Shown here: positions 33,541 to 45,346 of the stretch, piece by piece
How positions within the stretch are numbered: position 1 is the first letter of the stretch
Layout: each line of letters begins with the position of its first letter
Assembly (NCBI GenBank): GCA_005765155.1
Contig: VCCP01000002.1
Span: forward strand, 5,270,001-5,334,000
Length of the DNA: 64,000 nucleotides
From: Zelopaecilomyces penicillatus
Lineage: Eukaryota > Ascomycota > Sordariomycetes > Hypocreales > Pseudodiploosporaceae
Direction: 5' to 3'
Translations under genes and position numbers: made by a program
Notes under the pieces: model-generated
The model's input: only the letters and a program-made list of their open reading frames with translations
The model's database searches: none
What the model was told of the DNA's origin: nothing

Positions 33541-36500
33541 ATGGCAGACGTACAAGATGTCTTCAGGTCCGAGAATGCCACCACTGGGCGCCTTGTGCAT
33601 CTGATCCCCGATCGGTTAGCCGCAGCAGTACCAAATCACCCTCTCTTCTCTTATGCAAAGACGTCTCGACCTCAGGATGGCTTCATCGACGTTTCTGCAA
33701 AACGTTTCGCAAACGCAATAAATCGGACAAGCTGGCTTCTACTCTCATTGCTGGAGAAACCTACCGACTTTGAAACAGTTGGTTATATGGGAAAGAGTAT
33801 GTCTATGCTATGATATTTCTAGTAATATGGTGTACATATTTGCTTACAAGAGACTGAAGGTGACATGAGATATTTCTTGCTCATGTTCGCTGCTATCAAA
33901 GTTGGATACAAGGTAGGATCACTGTGCATGTGTACGACTACGATTTGAGTAATCACGAGAGAGCTAATGCAGTTTACTTAGATGCTGTTTTTATCACCTC
34001 GAAATACTTTGGAGGGTCATCTGCATGTTTTAAGCGAGGCAGATTGCCATTACTTTTTGCTCTCAGCAGACAGTCCTGTTCATGAAATACTGTCACACCG
34101 CCAGATGCACACATACATGATCCCATCTTTGGAAGAATTGTTGGACCAGTCCCAAGTTGACTTGTATATCCATATAGGAAGTCTTTTGCAGAGGCAAAAT
34201 CGGATCCCGGTTTAGTGCTGCACACTACTGGCTCAACAGGTCTTCCAAAAGCTATTATTTGGAAGTTGGCGATGCTCAGCGGTTATGAGGCATGGCGAAC
34301 TGTTCCATCAATTGACGGCCATTTACCAACAACGGTTATTTACCAACAGGCTCGTCGGGCATATTCATCGATGCCTCTGTACCACACAAGTGGATTGAAT
34401 GCTGGAATAACATGGGCTTTGCTTCTCGGTGTGACCCTCGTATATGGGTTCCCCTCAGTTACGCCAAATGCTGCCTACATGGACGAAATGCACCAGCATG
34501 CCGACGTGGATGCATCTATCAGCGCACCATCAATCTTGGAAGATGTTTCCCACAACTCGGTTATTCTACAGCGGTTGGGTATTATAAAATATGTTGTAGC
34601 AAGCGGCGGTGAGTAGTTCGGCTTTGTTCATGTGTCGACTCTTGCTACTCGCGGATTTTGGTCCACCTTCTCTGTCTTTACCCCCTTGCTATTATTACTC
34701 ACAAATCAACCCTTCTGCTCTAGTTACACAGTCCTGTTAATGAAAGACTCAAAGTCCTTACGTGGCATTATAAATTTCGCTAATTCGCCGATATAGCCCC
34801 ACTAACTCAGAGAGTCGGACAGCTGATCTCCCAGAGAACGAGAATAATCTCCAATCTTGGTTCAACAGAAACAGGTTGTCTGCAAAGGCTTGCGCCACTA
34901 TCAGAGGACTGGGAATACTTTTACTGGCATCCAACTCATTCAGGTATCGAAATGCGACCCGTTTTTGAAGGACTTTATGAGCTCTTCATCGTTCGGAAGC
35001 CAGAGCTGGCGCATTATCAAGGCATCTTCACCACCTTTCCTCACCTATCAGAGTGGTCCATGAATGATCTATATGAGAGGCATCCGAACCCTGACAAACC
35101 TTTTCTGTATAGATATAAAGGGCGCAGAGATGACATTATAGTTCTCAGCAATGGGGAAAAGATAGCACCAGCGTTGATGGAGGCCGCACTGACGAACTGC
35201 CCCCTGGTCAGGAGTGCCATGATTATCGGTCACGGCAGGTTTCAACCAGCAGCATTGATTGAGGTAGCCAGTTCATGCTCGGCAAAGACAGAAAACAACC
35301 GGTATGATCTAGTAACGAAACTCTTACCGTTCATCAGTGACGCCAACAGACACGCACCAGCGCATGGCCAACTTGATAGGTATCACATTCTCATCGCAGA
35401 TCCAGCTCGTCCAATGCAGTGCCTTGGACAAGGAAAGATGCGGCGATACGCCACGCATCAGTTGTATGAGACAGACATCGAGAAACTGTATGAGGATTCT
35501 GATGGCTCCAATCATTACAAGGCCAAAGAGGAATTGCCCTCACTAGACTTTTCTTCAAGACAGACTTTGATGGTGACTCTTCAAGTGCTGATTTTCAATG
35601 CCACGGGTGTCCAAGACCTTGGAGATGAGCAGAACTTGTTTGAATGGGGTCTGGACTCGCTTCAAATCATACAGATAACTCGACAGCTGAGACGAGCAGT
35701 GTGCGTCAATGGATCAAGCGGTTGGAAAAGTATATCACCACATACGATCTATAGTCACCCAACACCCCATGAGCTATCATCTTTTCTGTTCGAGACGGTA
35801 AGTCCCAAGCAAAAATTAGGAACTAATCCCAGCGATGCTGCTAGGTCCCAGTGGGTTCAGGGGCAGCAGAATGGCGGCGCCCTCTCGCAAGAGCACGGGA
35901 TAGCTACCAGGGAGTACAACAGCCAAAGCTTAGTTGCCGCACAAATGCGGTCAATATTCAGCAAATATGTAGCAAGTTTACCGAGCTCTGGGCACAAGCT
36001 ACATCAAACTGCCATTCAGAAAAAGGTAGTGCTGTTGACAGGCAGCACTGGCTCGTTGGGGTCCTATATTCTCGACAATCTCGGCCGATGCCCAGATGTA
36101 GCACATATATTTTGCTTGAATCGCTCAAAGGATGCTGCACATACTCAAATGGACCGATCGAGAGAACGGGGACTAGATATACCAGGCCCAAAACGCGTGG
36201 AATTTCTCCAAGCGGATCTTTCCAAAGCCCTCTTGGGCCTTGAGGAGACTGTGTACCGGCGAGTAGCCAGGACTGTAACTCACATCATCCGTAAGTCAAT
36301 CGACACTTGCCAATGGCAGTGATATAGGGCACTCAATTGCTAAATATTCTGATATCGACACACTAGATAATCAATGGCCGGTAAACTTCAACTTACCATT
36401 GTCCTCGTTTGAGCCGCACATTAGTGGTGTAGGCAACCTGATTCATCTGGCCGCAGCTTCGACCCATGACCCGTTTATACTATTTGTTTCTAGCGTTTCC

Positions 36501-37295
36501 TCAGTCGGGTCCTGGCAACATCCTGAAGGAATCACAGAAGCCGTGACGCATGACTTTTCGGCCTCGGCATCCATTGGCTATGCGCAGTCCAAACTCATCA
36601 CAGAGTGTCTTTTGGACGAGGCGAGCAAGGTCTCGGGCATCCGCTCAGTCTGCTGCCGGGTTGGCATTGTGGCTGGTCCAGTCGAAAAGCAGCTTGGAAT
36701 GTGGAATATGCATGAATACATACCGTCGGTGAGATATCTCGGTTGCATCCTGTAATATCAAATTTAGGAACATTGGTTGACATCTAGCGTGTGGCAGATC
36801 ATCATATCTTCGGCTCATCTTGGGGCCTTTCCAACGACGTTTCCGTCACGCGACCAAGTTGATTGGTTGCCCGTTGACAAAACAGCGAAGATTGTTGTTG
36901 AGATTATGATGGAAACGTCGTGCCATCCCCAAGACGTCCCCGGTACACATGTTTTCAACGTGGTGAACCAGCATCCAGTGAGCTGGTGTTCGCAAGTGGC
37001 AGACACCATTTTGGCATCTTATCCTTCTTCCATCAGCGTAAAGCCAGTATCATTTCACGCGTGGGTGGATAGGCTGCGACAGAGTGTGGATGATGATGAT
37101 GTCGTCGATCTAGAGCGGAACCCGGCCATACGGCTGCTGGACTTTTTTACTGGTTTGACCTTGGGCGAGGACGAGGCACGGCACTTCAAGTCAGCAAAGG
37201 CTGCGGCTGCCAGTCCAACCCTAAGAACAGTAGAAGCAGTGAATGAAGCGTGGATGCGGACGTGGATGGCGCAATGGGGGTTGGTAGAGCAGTAG
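33541..37295 (+). pseudogene. NRPS-like carboxylic acid reductase (A-T-R) with a frameshift in the adenylation domain
   Basis: Single-module enzyme that adenylates a carboxylic acid, loads it on phosphopantetheine and reduces it with NAD(P)H to an aldehyde or alcohol. Exons 33541-33796, 33860-33912, 33982-34608, 34797-36290, 36367-36728 and 36798-37295; about 1095 aa once the frame is followed. A domain: VLHTTGSTGLPKAI (P-loop, A3), SNLGSTETGCL (A5), YRYKGRRDDIIVLSNGEKIA (A7-A8). T domain: LFEWGLDSLQIIQ near residue 597. R domain: KKVVLLTGSTGSLGSYILDN near 722 and IGYAQSKLITECLL (YxxxK) near 879. Near 34165 the frame jumps by +2 (or -1): upstream ends VDLY, downstream resumes KSFAEAKSDPGLV, and the uncorrected frame stops at 34213-34215. 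A 14-nt GT...AG stretch there is too short for an intron. Recent frameshift or sequence error. Confidence 0.87.
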
Positions 37296-38696
37296 ATGGC
37301 GATGGGACCTTTGGAGATGTGATGGTGGAGTGGGTTGGGGCTGTTGGTCGGTCGGCTGTCAAATTGCATACCCCACTGATTAACCGCCTATGAGTTAGTG
37401 GCAGTTCGGTTCACCTAGCCCATGAACTATTAATACGGATTGCGTAGGTGTAGGAGGAGGAGTCAATTGCAGCCGAGGCTGTTGTTAACTGTTTGACCCG
37501 ATTCATGCTGAAAGCAGGAGGTCTTCAACCAGTACTTTTCTAGTATTTTCTCTCTCTTTTCTTCTTGTGCTAAATGGGGGGAGGTAGGTTAGGGCGAATG
37601 CATGCGTTGATTGCATTGCATTAATACCATTGGTTTACTGTACAGCACAGCACAGCCAAAGGTTTCTCACCGTAAAGCCTGAAATTCAGGACCGCTGGCT
37701 GGTCTCCACTCAATGCATGCATACTGGTGCCTGCATAAATCTGCACGGAAAACCCCACCCAAGCTATTTCACCTCTCCTTTCCGATTTGCCATCGATTTT
37801 GAGGCGGAGCATCATCGCAAGTGGGGGATCCGGGGCAGATTCCCCCCCAAAATTTCCCATTGCCGTGCTTCGTTGGATCTCTGCGGATCTATCTGGTACT
37901 GCTGCCACGTTGGCATTCACCTTCACAGTATCTTGAGCACAAACGGAGTACGGAGTTTAACGAAAGAGACTTCATACGACACTACAGGACGAGCTTTGAT
38001 CCATCCATGGTCCGCACAGCGACTGTACACCTAACCTGCGACTCTCCGCATCCCGCGTCCTGAAGCGTTGTCTGACGATAAACCAGGTCAGACTCGGGGC
38101 AGCTCCTCCCACACAGCCCCGGCCGATCAAGAACCAATATTATCACCTAGCAAATCCTAGGCACAAAACAACCACCAACATAACGCCTGATAACTCGGGT
38201 TTGGCGGATGGAAGCTGCAGTCTGCGGTCTAGCGCTGAGTGCTAGTCCCCTGTGGGGTTCTGAGACGACGACCTTAGTGGCTGCATTCTGTAGTGAAAAC
38301 CAAAATCGGCGTGGCCGGCCCAGCCGAAAGGGTGTGGTTACCAGGGTGGGATATGTTCTTCTTGAGGTCTTTTTTCTTCTTGCTGAACGCATTGAGGTTG
38401 CGTAGGCCCGGGCTAATGCCAATATGGATCTAAGAAGAATGGCTGCATATGTGCTGCGACGAAGGAACGGGTCATGGAATAATGAAAAGGGCTGGGCCAC
38501 CCACCTCGAGCTCGCAAGGAGTAGGTTTCGTGTTGTCCTTTGATTTATTCACCCTGTTTGCTAGCTGGTCGTGCGAGTCAATTGCCTCCCTTCGCTCCCG
38601 TCCGCTTCTCCTTCGTCGCCCTTGTCGTCGTCGTCTTTCGAGTTGTTTGCCAGTCGTCCCTGTCGCACGTCACCTCAACTGACATAAATATTCATC
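37296..38696. other. 1.4-kb gene-free interval at the right cluster border
   Basis: 3' flank of the NRPS-like gene and promoter of the CE5 esterase gene. The last 150 bp are a C/T-rich leader. Open frames are short and overlap on both strands. Nothing else seen. Confidence 0.5.
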
Positions 38697-39957
38697 ATGC
38701 GTGGACTCGCTGTGTCCATGGCTGTGCTGGCCGCTGGCGGATTGGCTGCTGCCGCTGACGAGAAGATCACCTGCGCAAAGGGTCTCTACCTTGTCATTGC
38801 CCGTGGCACGGGTGAGCCTGAGGGCGGCGGTATTTCGAGCGAGCTAGGCACTCAAATCGCTGCAAAGATCAAGGACACCATCGTCGAGCCACTTGACTAC
38901 CCGGCCACCTTCTCAGACCCGGACTACGACGATTCTGAGGCCGATGGTGTCAAGGAGATGCAAGAGACCATCAACGACTACAACAAAGCCTGCCCTTATT
39001 CCAAGGTTGCCATCATTGGCTACTCCCAGGTACGAAATGCTGAAAATAGGCAGGGCGCGAGACGGACAACGAAGCAGTGAGCGGATATTGAAAAGCAGCA
39101 AACAGCTAATGTCTACTTCTTCTGCAGGGTGCCCAAGTGACGACTGATGTCATTTGCGGTGGATCAGGCGAAAGTCTTGACGATGACTCGGCCAACAAGG
39201 TTGCTCCTCTGTCCGCCAAGATTGTCAAGAACAATGGTAAGCCTACAGCAGACTCGCCGTGACACGCCATATCCAGGCGTGACAGAGGAAACACGGTGAC
39301 ATGAATGCGACAGAAAAGGACACATGAACTGACATCTTTTTAGTTGTTGCCATTGCCCTCTTTGGCGACCCTACGCACGTTGCCAAAGCGTCGTACAACA
39401 AGGGAACGAGTGTCAGGGACGGTGTAAGTTGAGAACGAGAACTCTCATGGAGTTTGAATTTGAATTTGAACATAAATCAAATTCGTTTTCTGATTTCATG
39501 GTATTATTTGCTGGAAGCTAACAATAGTTGGTGAAATTAGATCTTCAACCGCAACGATACAAGCGTCTGCGAGACATACTCGGACCGTCTTGTCTCCTAC
39601 TGCGACACTGGCGACGTGTATTGCGACAAGGGATCCAACAGGACCGTCCACGGCCAGTACGTCAACAAGTACGGTGCCGACGTTGTTAGCTACATTGTCG
39701 ACAAATACGAGAAGGCGGCCAGTGGCGACTCAAGCTCCTCCTCATCATCATCTTCCGCAGCTGCCTCCAGCACGGCCACAACCGCAGCGCCCACTGCATC
39801 CAGCAGCGGTGCTCCCGCTTCTACCACGGCTTCACCCTCGGCAACGGCTTCACCGACCACCAAGGGCGGTGACTCTGCCGCGTCCGGATTCGCACCAGCC
39901 AACAGTGCCCTTTTGGGATCTGTGCTGTTAGCGCTGGGACTGTTTCAGATGCTGTAA
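38697..39957 (+). CDS. Cutinase/acetylxylan esterase family (CE5) protein, GPI-anchored
   Basis: Secreted serine esterase acting on cutin, acetylated xylan or another ester at the cell surface. Exons 38697-39029, 39128-39236, 39344-39423 and 39541-39957 give 312 aa. Signal peptide MRGLAVSMAVLAAGGLAAA. The nucleophile elbow is VAIIGYSQGAQV, with Ser110; intron 1 falls inside it, after the Gln. ARGTGEPEGGG is the conserved oxyanion-side loop. The late YCDTGDVYCD and HGQYVNKYG supply the catalytic Asp and His. Paired cysteines fit family disulfides. After the domain come about 70 Ser/Thr/Ala residues and a hydrophobic end (NSALLGSVLLALGLFQML), a GPI-anchor signal. The cell-wall-attached form is unusual for a free-acting cutinase and suggests a surface role. 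Confidence 0.92.
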
Positions 39958-41850
39958 GACAACAGGAGGCGATGACGGAATATCTAGACACATACCACGT
40001 AATAATGTAAGCGGCATGTCACTTTTTGGCCTACGGGCTGTATACGAGTTACAAGAGGGGGATGGTGTGCTGGGAATTTTCCATGTACACAACCACCATG
40101 GAGAAATCACCCGCATTCGTCGGGGAAAACATATATCAAAATTATGAAATACCAGTAATTGACAGAACTACAAGATGCGATTTGGTGTGTTCGAGTGTTT
40201 GTGATAACAGGTGGTTCAAGGCAAATATTCCGTATGTAGAATTGAGGTGGCTGGACATGGCTTGACCTGGCTTGTGCCATGGTAAAGCCACGCCGGCGAA
40301 CATTCCGCCAATCGCTCTATGGTGGTCCCTTGAAAAGGCCGACCATCTTACATTGTTCCCTCCCCATGTGACTTTTACTTTTATAGATCGACTCAGTCCG
40401 AGGCCAGAAAGAGGAAGCTCAACAGCAATGACAGCAGCTTGCCTAATCGGCCAACAAGGCAACACACGATTGGCCGGTTTGGAATGAGGGTTATGGGAAG
40501 AATGCCAGCTTCCTAATGCGACATGCTCCTGGTTTATGATTGAATGGTGGTTTGCATGTGCCAAGACGAGGGTTGCCACGATGTAACCAGCGAGTGGCGA
40601 TTGGGTTTGTACTAGAATTGCGATTCTATTGTTCTGTTGAAACGTAGGATATTTGATAGCCCGCTTCACAGCATCTTTGTTTTTGTTTTTACTATTCATA
40701 TAGAGGAGAGATGGTCTGCTGGTGTAAATGGAGGACGCAAGTAAGCAAGCACGCACATACATCTCAGACATCAGCGGTCGTTCTATTCAAACAACTCACA
40801 GTCTGTAGAGAAAGACCACCGCACGATGCCAGCTCTGCCAATCAACAACCACACGGATCCATAGTTTTACGCAGACTCGCCAGAAAGAAACAAAACTGTT
40901 GTTGGCTTTTCACGAGATGCAGCCACAGCCTTCCCCCACACACCAAGACAATATAGGTAACCCAAAAAGCCCTAACGTCCTAGCTGCCCAGCCCCCAGAA
41001 AGCTGCAGGTGATTAATTATGCGCCGTTCCCGCCGCCGCAGGTAGAGAAAGAAAGAAAAAAGGCGACAAGAGGAAACAATGCAAGCAAGCCATGGCTGGA
41101 ACCTGCTGCATGTGGCTACCAACTGAATGTGGGGGGGATGGAAGGATGGGGGTTACTGATTACGAGAGAGGTAGGTATTATGAATGAATGAATCATGGTG
41201 AATTTATGAAAAAGTGCAAAACATTTACATATGGCTGAAGAATTCGTTGCCTCTTGGTCATGCATGGGATACGGAGAATAGAAGTGGATGCCTCAGGTAT
41301 GTTTGCTGCATTAGGTACCGGAGCAGCTGCCGGCATATCACGACATCAACTCGGGTGCCTGTAAAATATATGAATTACGTTGTGTCAATGCGAATCATCA
41401 GATGATCGGATACCCGTGGCCTAGGTACGCCCTAGAATAAACAGCGGATACCGGACGAGACTCCATCCAGTCCATGACATGACGGGGAAGCGCGGCCGCG
41501 GCACCCGGACTCGGCCGGGGAGGGAGATGGGAAGAGGGCCAGGCTGAGCCTCTCGGCGCCCTCGGGCTCCGGACAGGGCAAATGGGGGTTTCTTGCTACG
41601 GGGTTTGTAAAAGAAGAACCCCATATTACATAACCAATCAATAAACTTGAAGAGCACGTGCAGCGACTTCATTGTCTTTGGGGCGGCTGAAAAACATAAC
41701 AACAATGGATCTCTCATCCCTCAATCGGCGCCCTGCAAGACATGAAATAAACGGACGACCCGCCAAGGTGGACAACCGACCGCCCCGGCCGCTATACTCC
41801 ATTAGGAAGCCAAGCCGCAGCATCTTGGCCCCCCCGCCCAACATGAAAGC

Positions 41851-41874
41851 CACACACACACACACTCACACACA
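41851..41874. repeat. CA dinucleotide repeat
   Basis: About twelve CA units with one CT interruption. Confidence 0.8.
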
Positions 41875-41956
41875 TGAAGAAAGAAACATTAATAATAAAG
41901 TGACGACTGGTTGTTAGTTAGTACCCGCAAATGGAAAAAGAGTTTTAGTGTTGGTA

Positions 41957-41974
41957 AGAAAGAAAGAAAGAAAA
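41957..41974. repeat. GAAA microsatellite
   Basis: Four to five GAAA units in the leader region of the transporter gene. Confidence 0.7.
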
Positions 41975-42422
41975 CACCAATTCACCGTTGTTTTCCGCTA
42001 GCTAACTAAAGTAAATCCGCGGAAGAGGCGCCGAGTTTAGTTGTGCCACATTTTGCGCCCTACGATGAACAAGTTTTTTGCCCACGTTCACTTGTCGTTG
42101 GTAAAGCTTGCCTTTTTTTCTTCTTTACTATAGGCTGTTAAAAGTGTGATTAAGCGTTTTTTGTCTGTGTGTCTGTGACAAATGCGGATACGACATTTCC
42201 GCCCGCCATCGAAGAAAACCCCCATTTATTTAAATCGAGTACCCGCAGAAAAGACCCTCTCTCTCCATTTTTATGTTTTATAAACACCCGCCCATCATTG
42301 ATCCATAAAAGATCCCCCCCCTGTTCCCTGTTTGCATACATACATGAACGAAAAAAAAAAACAATTCACGGATTCCCGAATACCACTCTGCTTAAAGGAA
42401 GAAAAGCTCCCTTCCCTGTCTT

Positions 42423-42443
42423 CCCCCCCCCCCCCCCCCCCCC
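42423..42443. repeat. Poly-C tract, 21 bp
   Basis: Uninterrupted run of 21 C in a pyrimidine-rich stretch 400 bp before the transporter ATG. Such runs are prone to length errors in sequencing. Confidence 0.85.
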
Positions 42444-42842
42444 ATTCTTTTCTTACTCTCCATCCCCCCCGATCTGGAAGCCAAGGCACATTCTACGCAT
42501 TTTTCGAGAGGAGTCATCATCCTTTTTTGATTCTGCTTTCAAATCGGGTTCTGGTTCTTTTGCCTGTTTTGTGGGATACAGCAGCATACGTACTTGTTCG
42601 TCATCATTTGGTGTTTGGGAGGGCGTGGCATCGAATAGTATAAAGAAGACTTCGAGTCCGCCACTTCTTTTATACTTTGAAACATCTTGTGCTACCATCA
42701 AGATACAATAACAACAACAACAACAAGAACAAAGAACACTACTCGAAACACCTGGTCATTGAAACCTCTCCATTACTCTCAATTTCCCAGTTGTCACTTC
42801 AACATCCCTTCTTTTGCTTAACCCAACCCTTCAACGCTCGCC

Positions 42843-44617
42843 ATGGGCGTCGACACAATGGCAGAATCAACACCACCAACAACACCACCCCCCGTCCTCG
42901 ACGACGGGCGAACCATCATCAATCCCTCTACTCGGCCTTCGACTGGCGGCCCTCAAACTCCCGAAGATGAGGTAGAAGCCGAAATCTGTTTCGACAAGGC
43001 CGCCGTCGAGCGCCTCGGTCGCGCACGTCCTGCCACCCTGCCCAACTGGTACGCAGAAGTCGGCTTCGTCATCACCGTCGTCATGTCCATGACCATGAGC
43101 GAGTACTTCATCAGCGGCTTTAACGTCATCTTACCTGATGTCTCTGAGTCGCTCTCCATCTCCGAGTCTGCGCGCGTCTGGCCAGCTGGTGTCATTAACC
43201 TCACCACGGCTGCTATGCTGCTACCCTTTTCTCGACTCTGCGACCTCTACGGTGGCCGTTCTGTTTTCCTTGGCGGTCATGCCTGGCTTCTGATCTGGTC
43301 TCTCGTCTGTGGCTTTAGCAATAGTGGAATTATGCTCATTGTCTGTCGCGCCATGCAGGGTATTGGCGGCGCTGCCTTCATGCCCGCGGGACTCGCTCTC
43401 TTGGGCCAGACATATCGTCCAGGACCCCGTAAGAACCTCGTCTTCGCCATCTGGGGTGCTTTCGCATGCCTAGGATTCTACTTTGGTATCTTCATGGGCG
43501 CCATATCTGCCGAATATCTCACCTGGAGGTGGTACTTTTGGATCGGTACTCTCCTCGTTCTCGGCGTTGTCATTACTGGCTTCCTCACTATCCCACGTAA
43601 CCTCCACATTACGGATCCTGCCATCCGCATGGATTGGTTGGGTGTTGCCACAATTGTCCCTGGCCTCATTCTTGTGGTCTTTGCCTTTACCGATGGCGGC
43701 CATGCTCCTCAGGGATGGAAAACTCCTTATATCTACATCACGCTCATCCTCGGCGTCCTCTTTCTGGTTGCCGCCGTATACGTGCAGGGTTGGGTCGCTG
43801 AACAGCCATTGCTTCCTGCCGACTTATTCCGTCCCAAATATATGAAACGCCTATACGTGGCTCTGTTCTGCTCATATGGTGTCTTTGGTTTGTTCCTATT
43901 TTATTCCAGCTACTAGTAAGTTCTCGCTTCACCCTATTTCGTGATCCTCAAGAATCGACAAACGTAGTCAATTGCAGACAACTAACTCTTTACAGCCTCG
44001 AGACTGTTCTTCATACCACCCCTATTCAGACCGCAGCGTGGTTCACTCCTCTCGCCGTTGGAGGAATCGTCCTCGCCATCGGTGGCGGCTTCATTCTACA
44101 TCTTGTTCCCAACCGAATTCTCATGATCATCTCCGGCGCTGGATTCCTCATCTCGGTTCTCCTTTTCGCCTTGATTCCGAACCAGGCTGATGGCAGCCCT
44201 TCCACGAGCTTCCTCTACTGGGCCTACGTCTTCCCAGCCATGCTGTGCGGTACCATCGGTGTCGACATCACATTTAACGTGACCAACGTCTATATCACGA
44301 CGGCCATGCCACGCCGGCACCAAGCCGCCGCCAGTGGCCTCATCAACAGCTTGCTTTACCTCGGCCTGGCTTTCTGGTTGGGCATCAGCGAGCTTGCCAT
44401 CTCTCAATCCGTGGTTGCCAAGGGAGACAAGGGCTTGAGTCTGCGCCAGCAGTACAAGATTGCATTCTGGATCGGTGTCGGGTTGGCAGTCATGGCTTTG
44501 ATGCTGACATCAACCATTCGTATGGGCTCAGCCTCTTCTGAAATGACAGCCGATGAAAAGGCCAACATGGACCGGGAGCAGGCTCAGAATCCGACCGAGA
44601 TCCTCGAATCCAAGTAA
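42843..44617 (+). CDS. MFS transporter, DHA2-like (YOR378W/ATR1 type)
   Basis: Plasma-membrane transporter of the 14-helix drug:H+ antiporter group; yeast relatives export aminotriazole or boron, or carry ammonium with low affinity. Exons 42843-43915 and 43996-44617 (donor GTAAGT, phase 2) give 564 aa. The acidic, Pro/Thr-rich N-terminus (about 70 aa) precedes helix 1, EVGFVITVVMSMTMSEYFIS. Visible motifs are FSRLCDLYGGRSVFLGG (motif A-like loop 2-3), CRAMQGIGGAAFMPAGLALL, FFGIFMGAISA-type helix 5 and WRWYFWIGTLL. The tail is charged (ADEKANMDREQAQN). MAESTP at 42858 is a possible second start. It is about 5.5 kb from the cluster and separated by the esterase, so it is probably not part of it. 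Substrate unknown. Confidence 0.92.
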
Positions 44618-45346
44618 AGAAAAAAGGGGCAAAGCAATCATACAAGCCAATGCTTTGCTCACTTACCCGCTGGGCAACTGTACTTTTGATACACTACCCA
44701 TCTCATTTCCAATCAACCGATGAGCCCCGTCTTGTTGGACCAGGCGAAAATTGGTATATCGAATTCATGACGTCACGACTCATTCAAACGCATTTTCAAT
44801 CTGCATCAAAAAATCTGCATTAGACTAGGCGAAATTTTTGTACGCATGTGTTTCATGCGGTAAGGGCATGCATGGAGGAGCGAGGTTTTTCCCATTCATA
44901 AGAACAGGCATTTATACAGTCGTAGAGATCAATAATAGTTATAATACACGAAAAGAAATGCAAAATATTTCCAACACTTCTTACTCTCGTTTGTGACCTT
45001 CAACTCAGTACCACACAATGCTCGGTTTGCAACGGCCATGACATACCTACACACCAGCCGGTTTGGCATTCCATTTGTCCGCCAATGTCCATGTCAATGA
45101 ACTCAAAATACATCACTTTCCCCTCCATTCAATCAGTCTCCGACCTCGGAATGAATTGATCTCCCATACATTCATGTCGATCTGAAGCGGCCAAAACCGG
45201 CTCCATTGATGACATGAACCAAGATTACTCATGCTATGTCTCATTTGGCTCTACATCCACCACTTATAATTCCTTCTAACACTCAGTCAGATTGAATTGA
45301 CATCACAATTAAACCTCCTTTTCGTGACTCAGTATACACGTCCTAA
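44618..45346. other. Intergenic region
   Basis: 3' flank of the transporter and promoter of the CoA-transferase gene. No feature seen. Confidence 0.5.

Larger units (their letters stand above)
39958..42842. other. 2.9-kb gene-poor interval and long leader of the MFS gene
   Basis: A 209-codon minus-strand frame (40142-40771) has no domain and unlikely composition, so it is not called. The right part is rich in simple sequence (CA, GAAA, poly-A, poly-C, AAC repeats). The last 200 bp are C/T-rich with a TATA-like AGTATAAAGAAG near 42637. It probably holds a long, regulated promoter and 5' leader of the transporter gene. Confidence 0.5.

Noticed and set aside
27398..34260. Ultra-short GT...AG stretches (14-15 nt) that coincide with the GMC stop, the GNAT stop and the NRPS-like frameshift and could, if spliced, repair the frames
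   Set aside because: Far below the smallest known spliceosomal introns in fungi. A TAG or TGAG always supplies AG, and a GT within 15 nt upstream is common by chance. Simple mutation or sequence error explains them better.
40142..40771. 209-codon minus-strand open frame
   Set aside because: No domain, signal or plausible composition, and it lies in a simple-sequence-rich spacer. Probably chance; no homolog can be named.
42169..42711. 180-codon frame spanning the poly-C tract
   Set aside because: Reads through simple sequence (poly-Pro, poly-Lys) and lies in the leader of the transporter gene. Not protein-like.
42843..44617. Second MFS gene as part of the biosynthetic cluster
   Set aside because: Separated from the NRPS-like gene by the esterase gene and two long gene-free stretches. 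No link beyond being a transporter.
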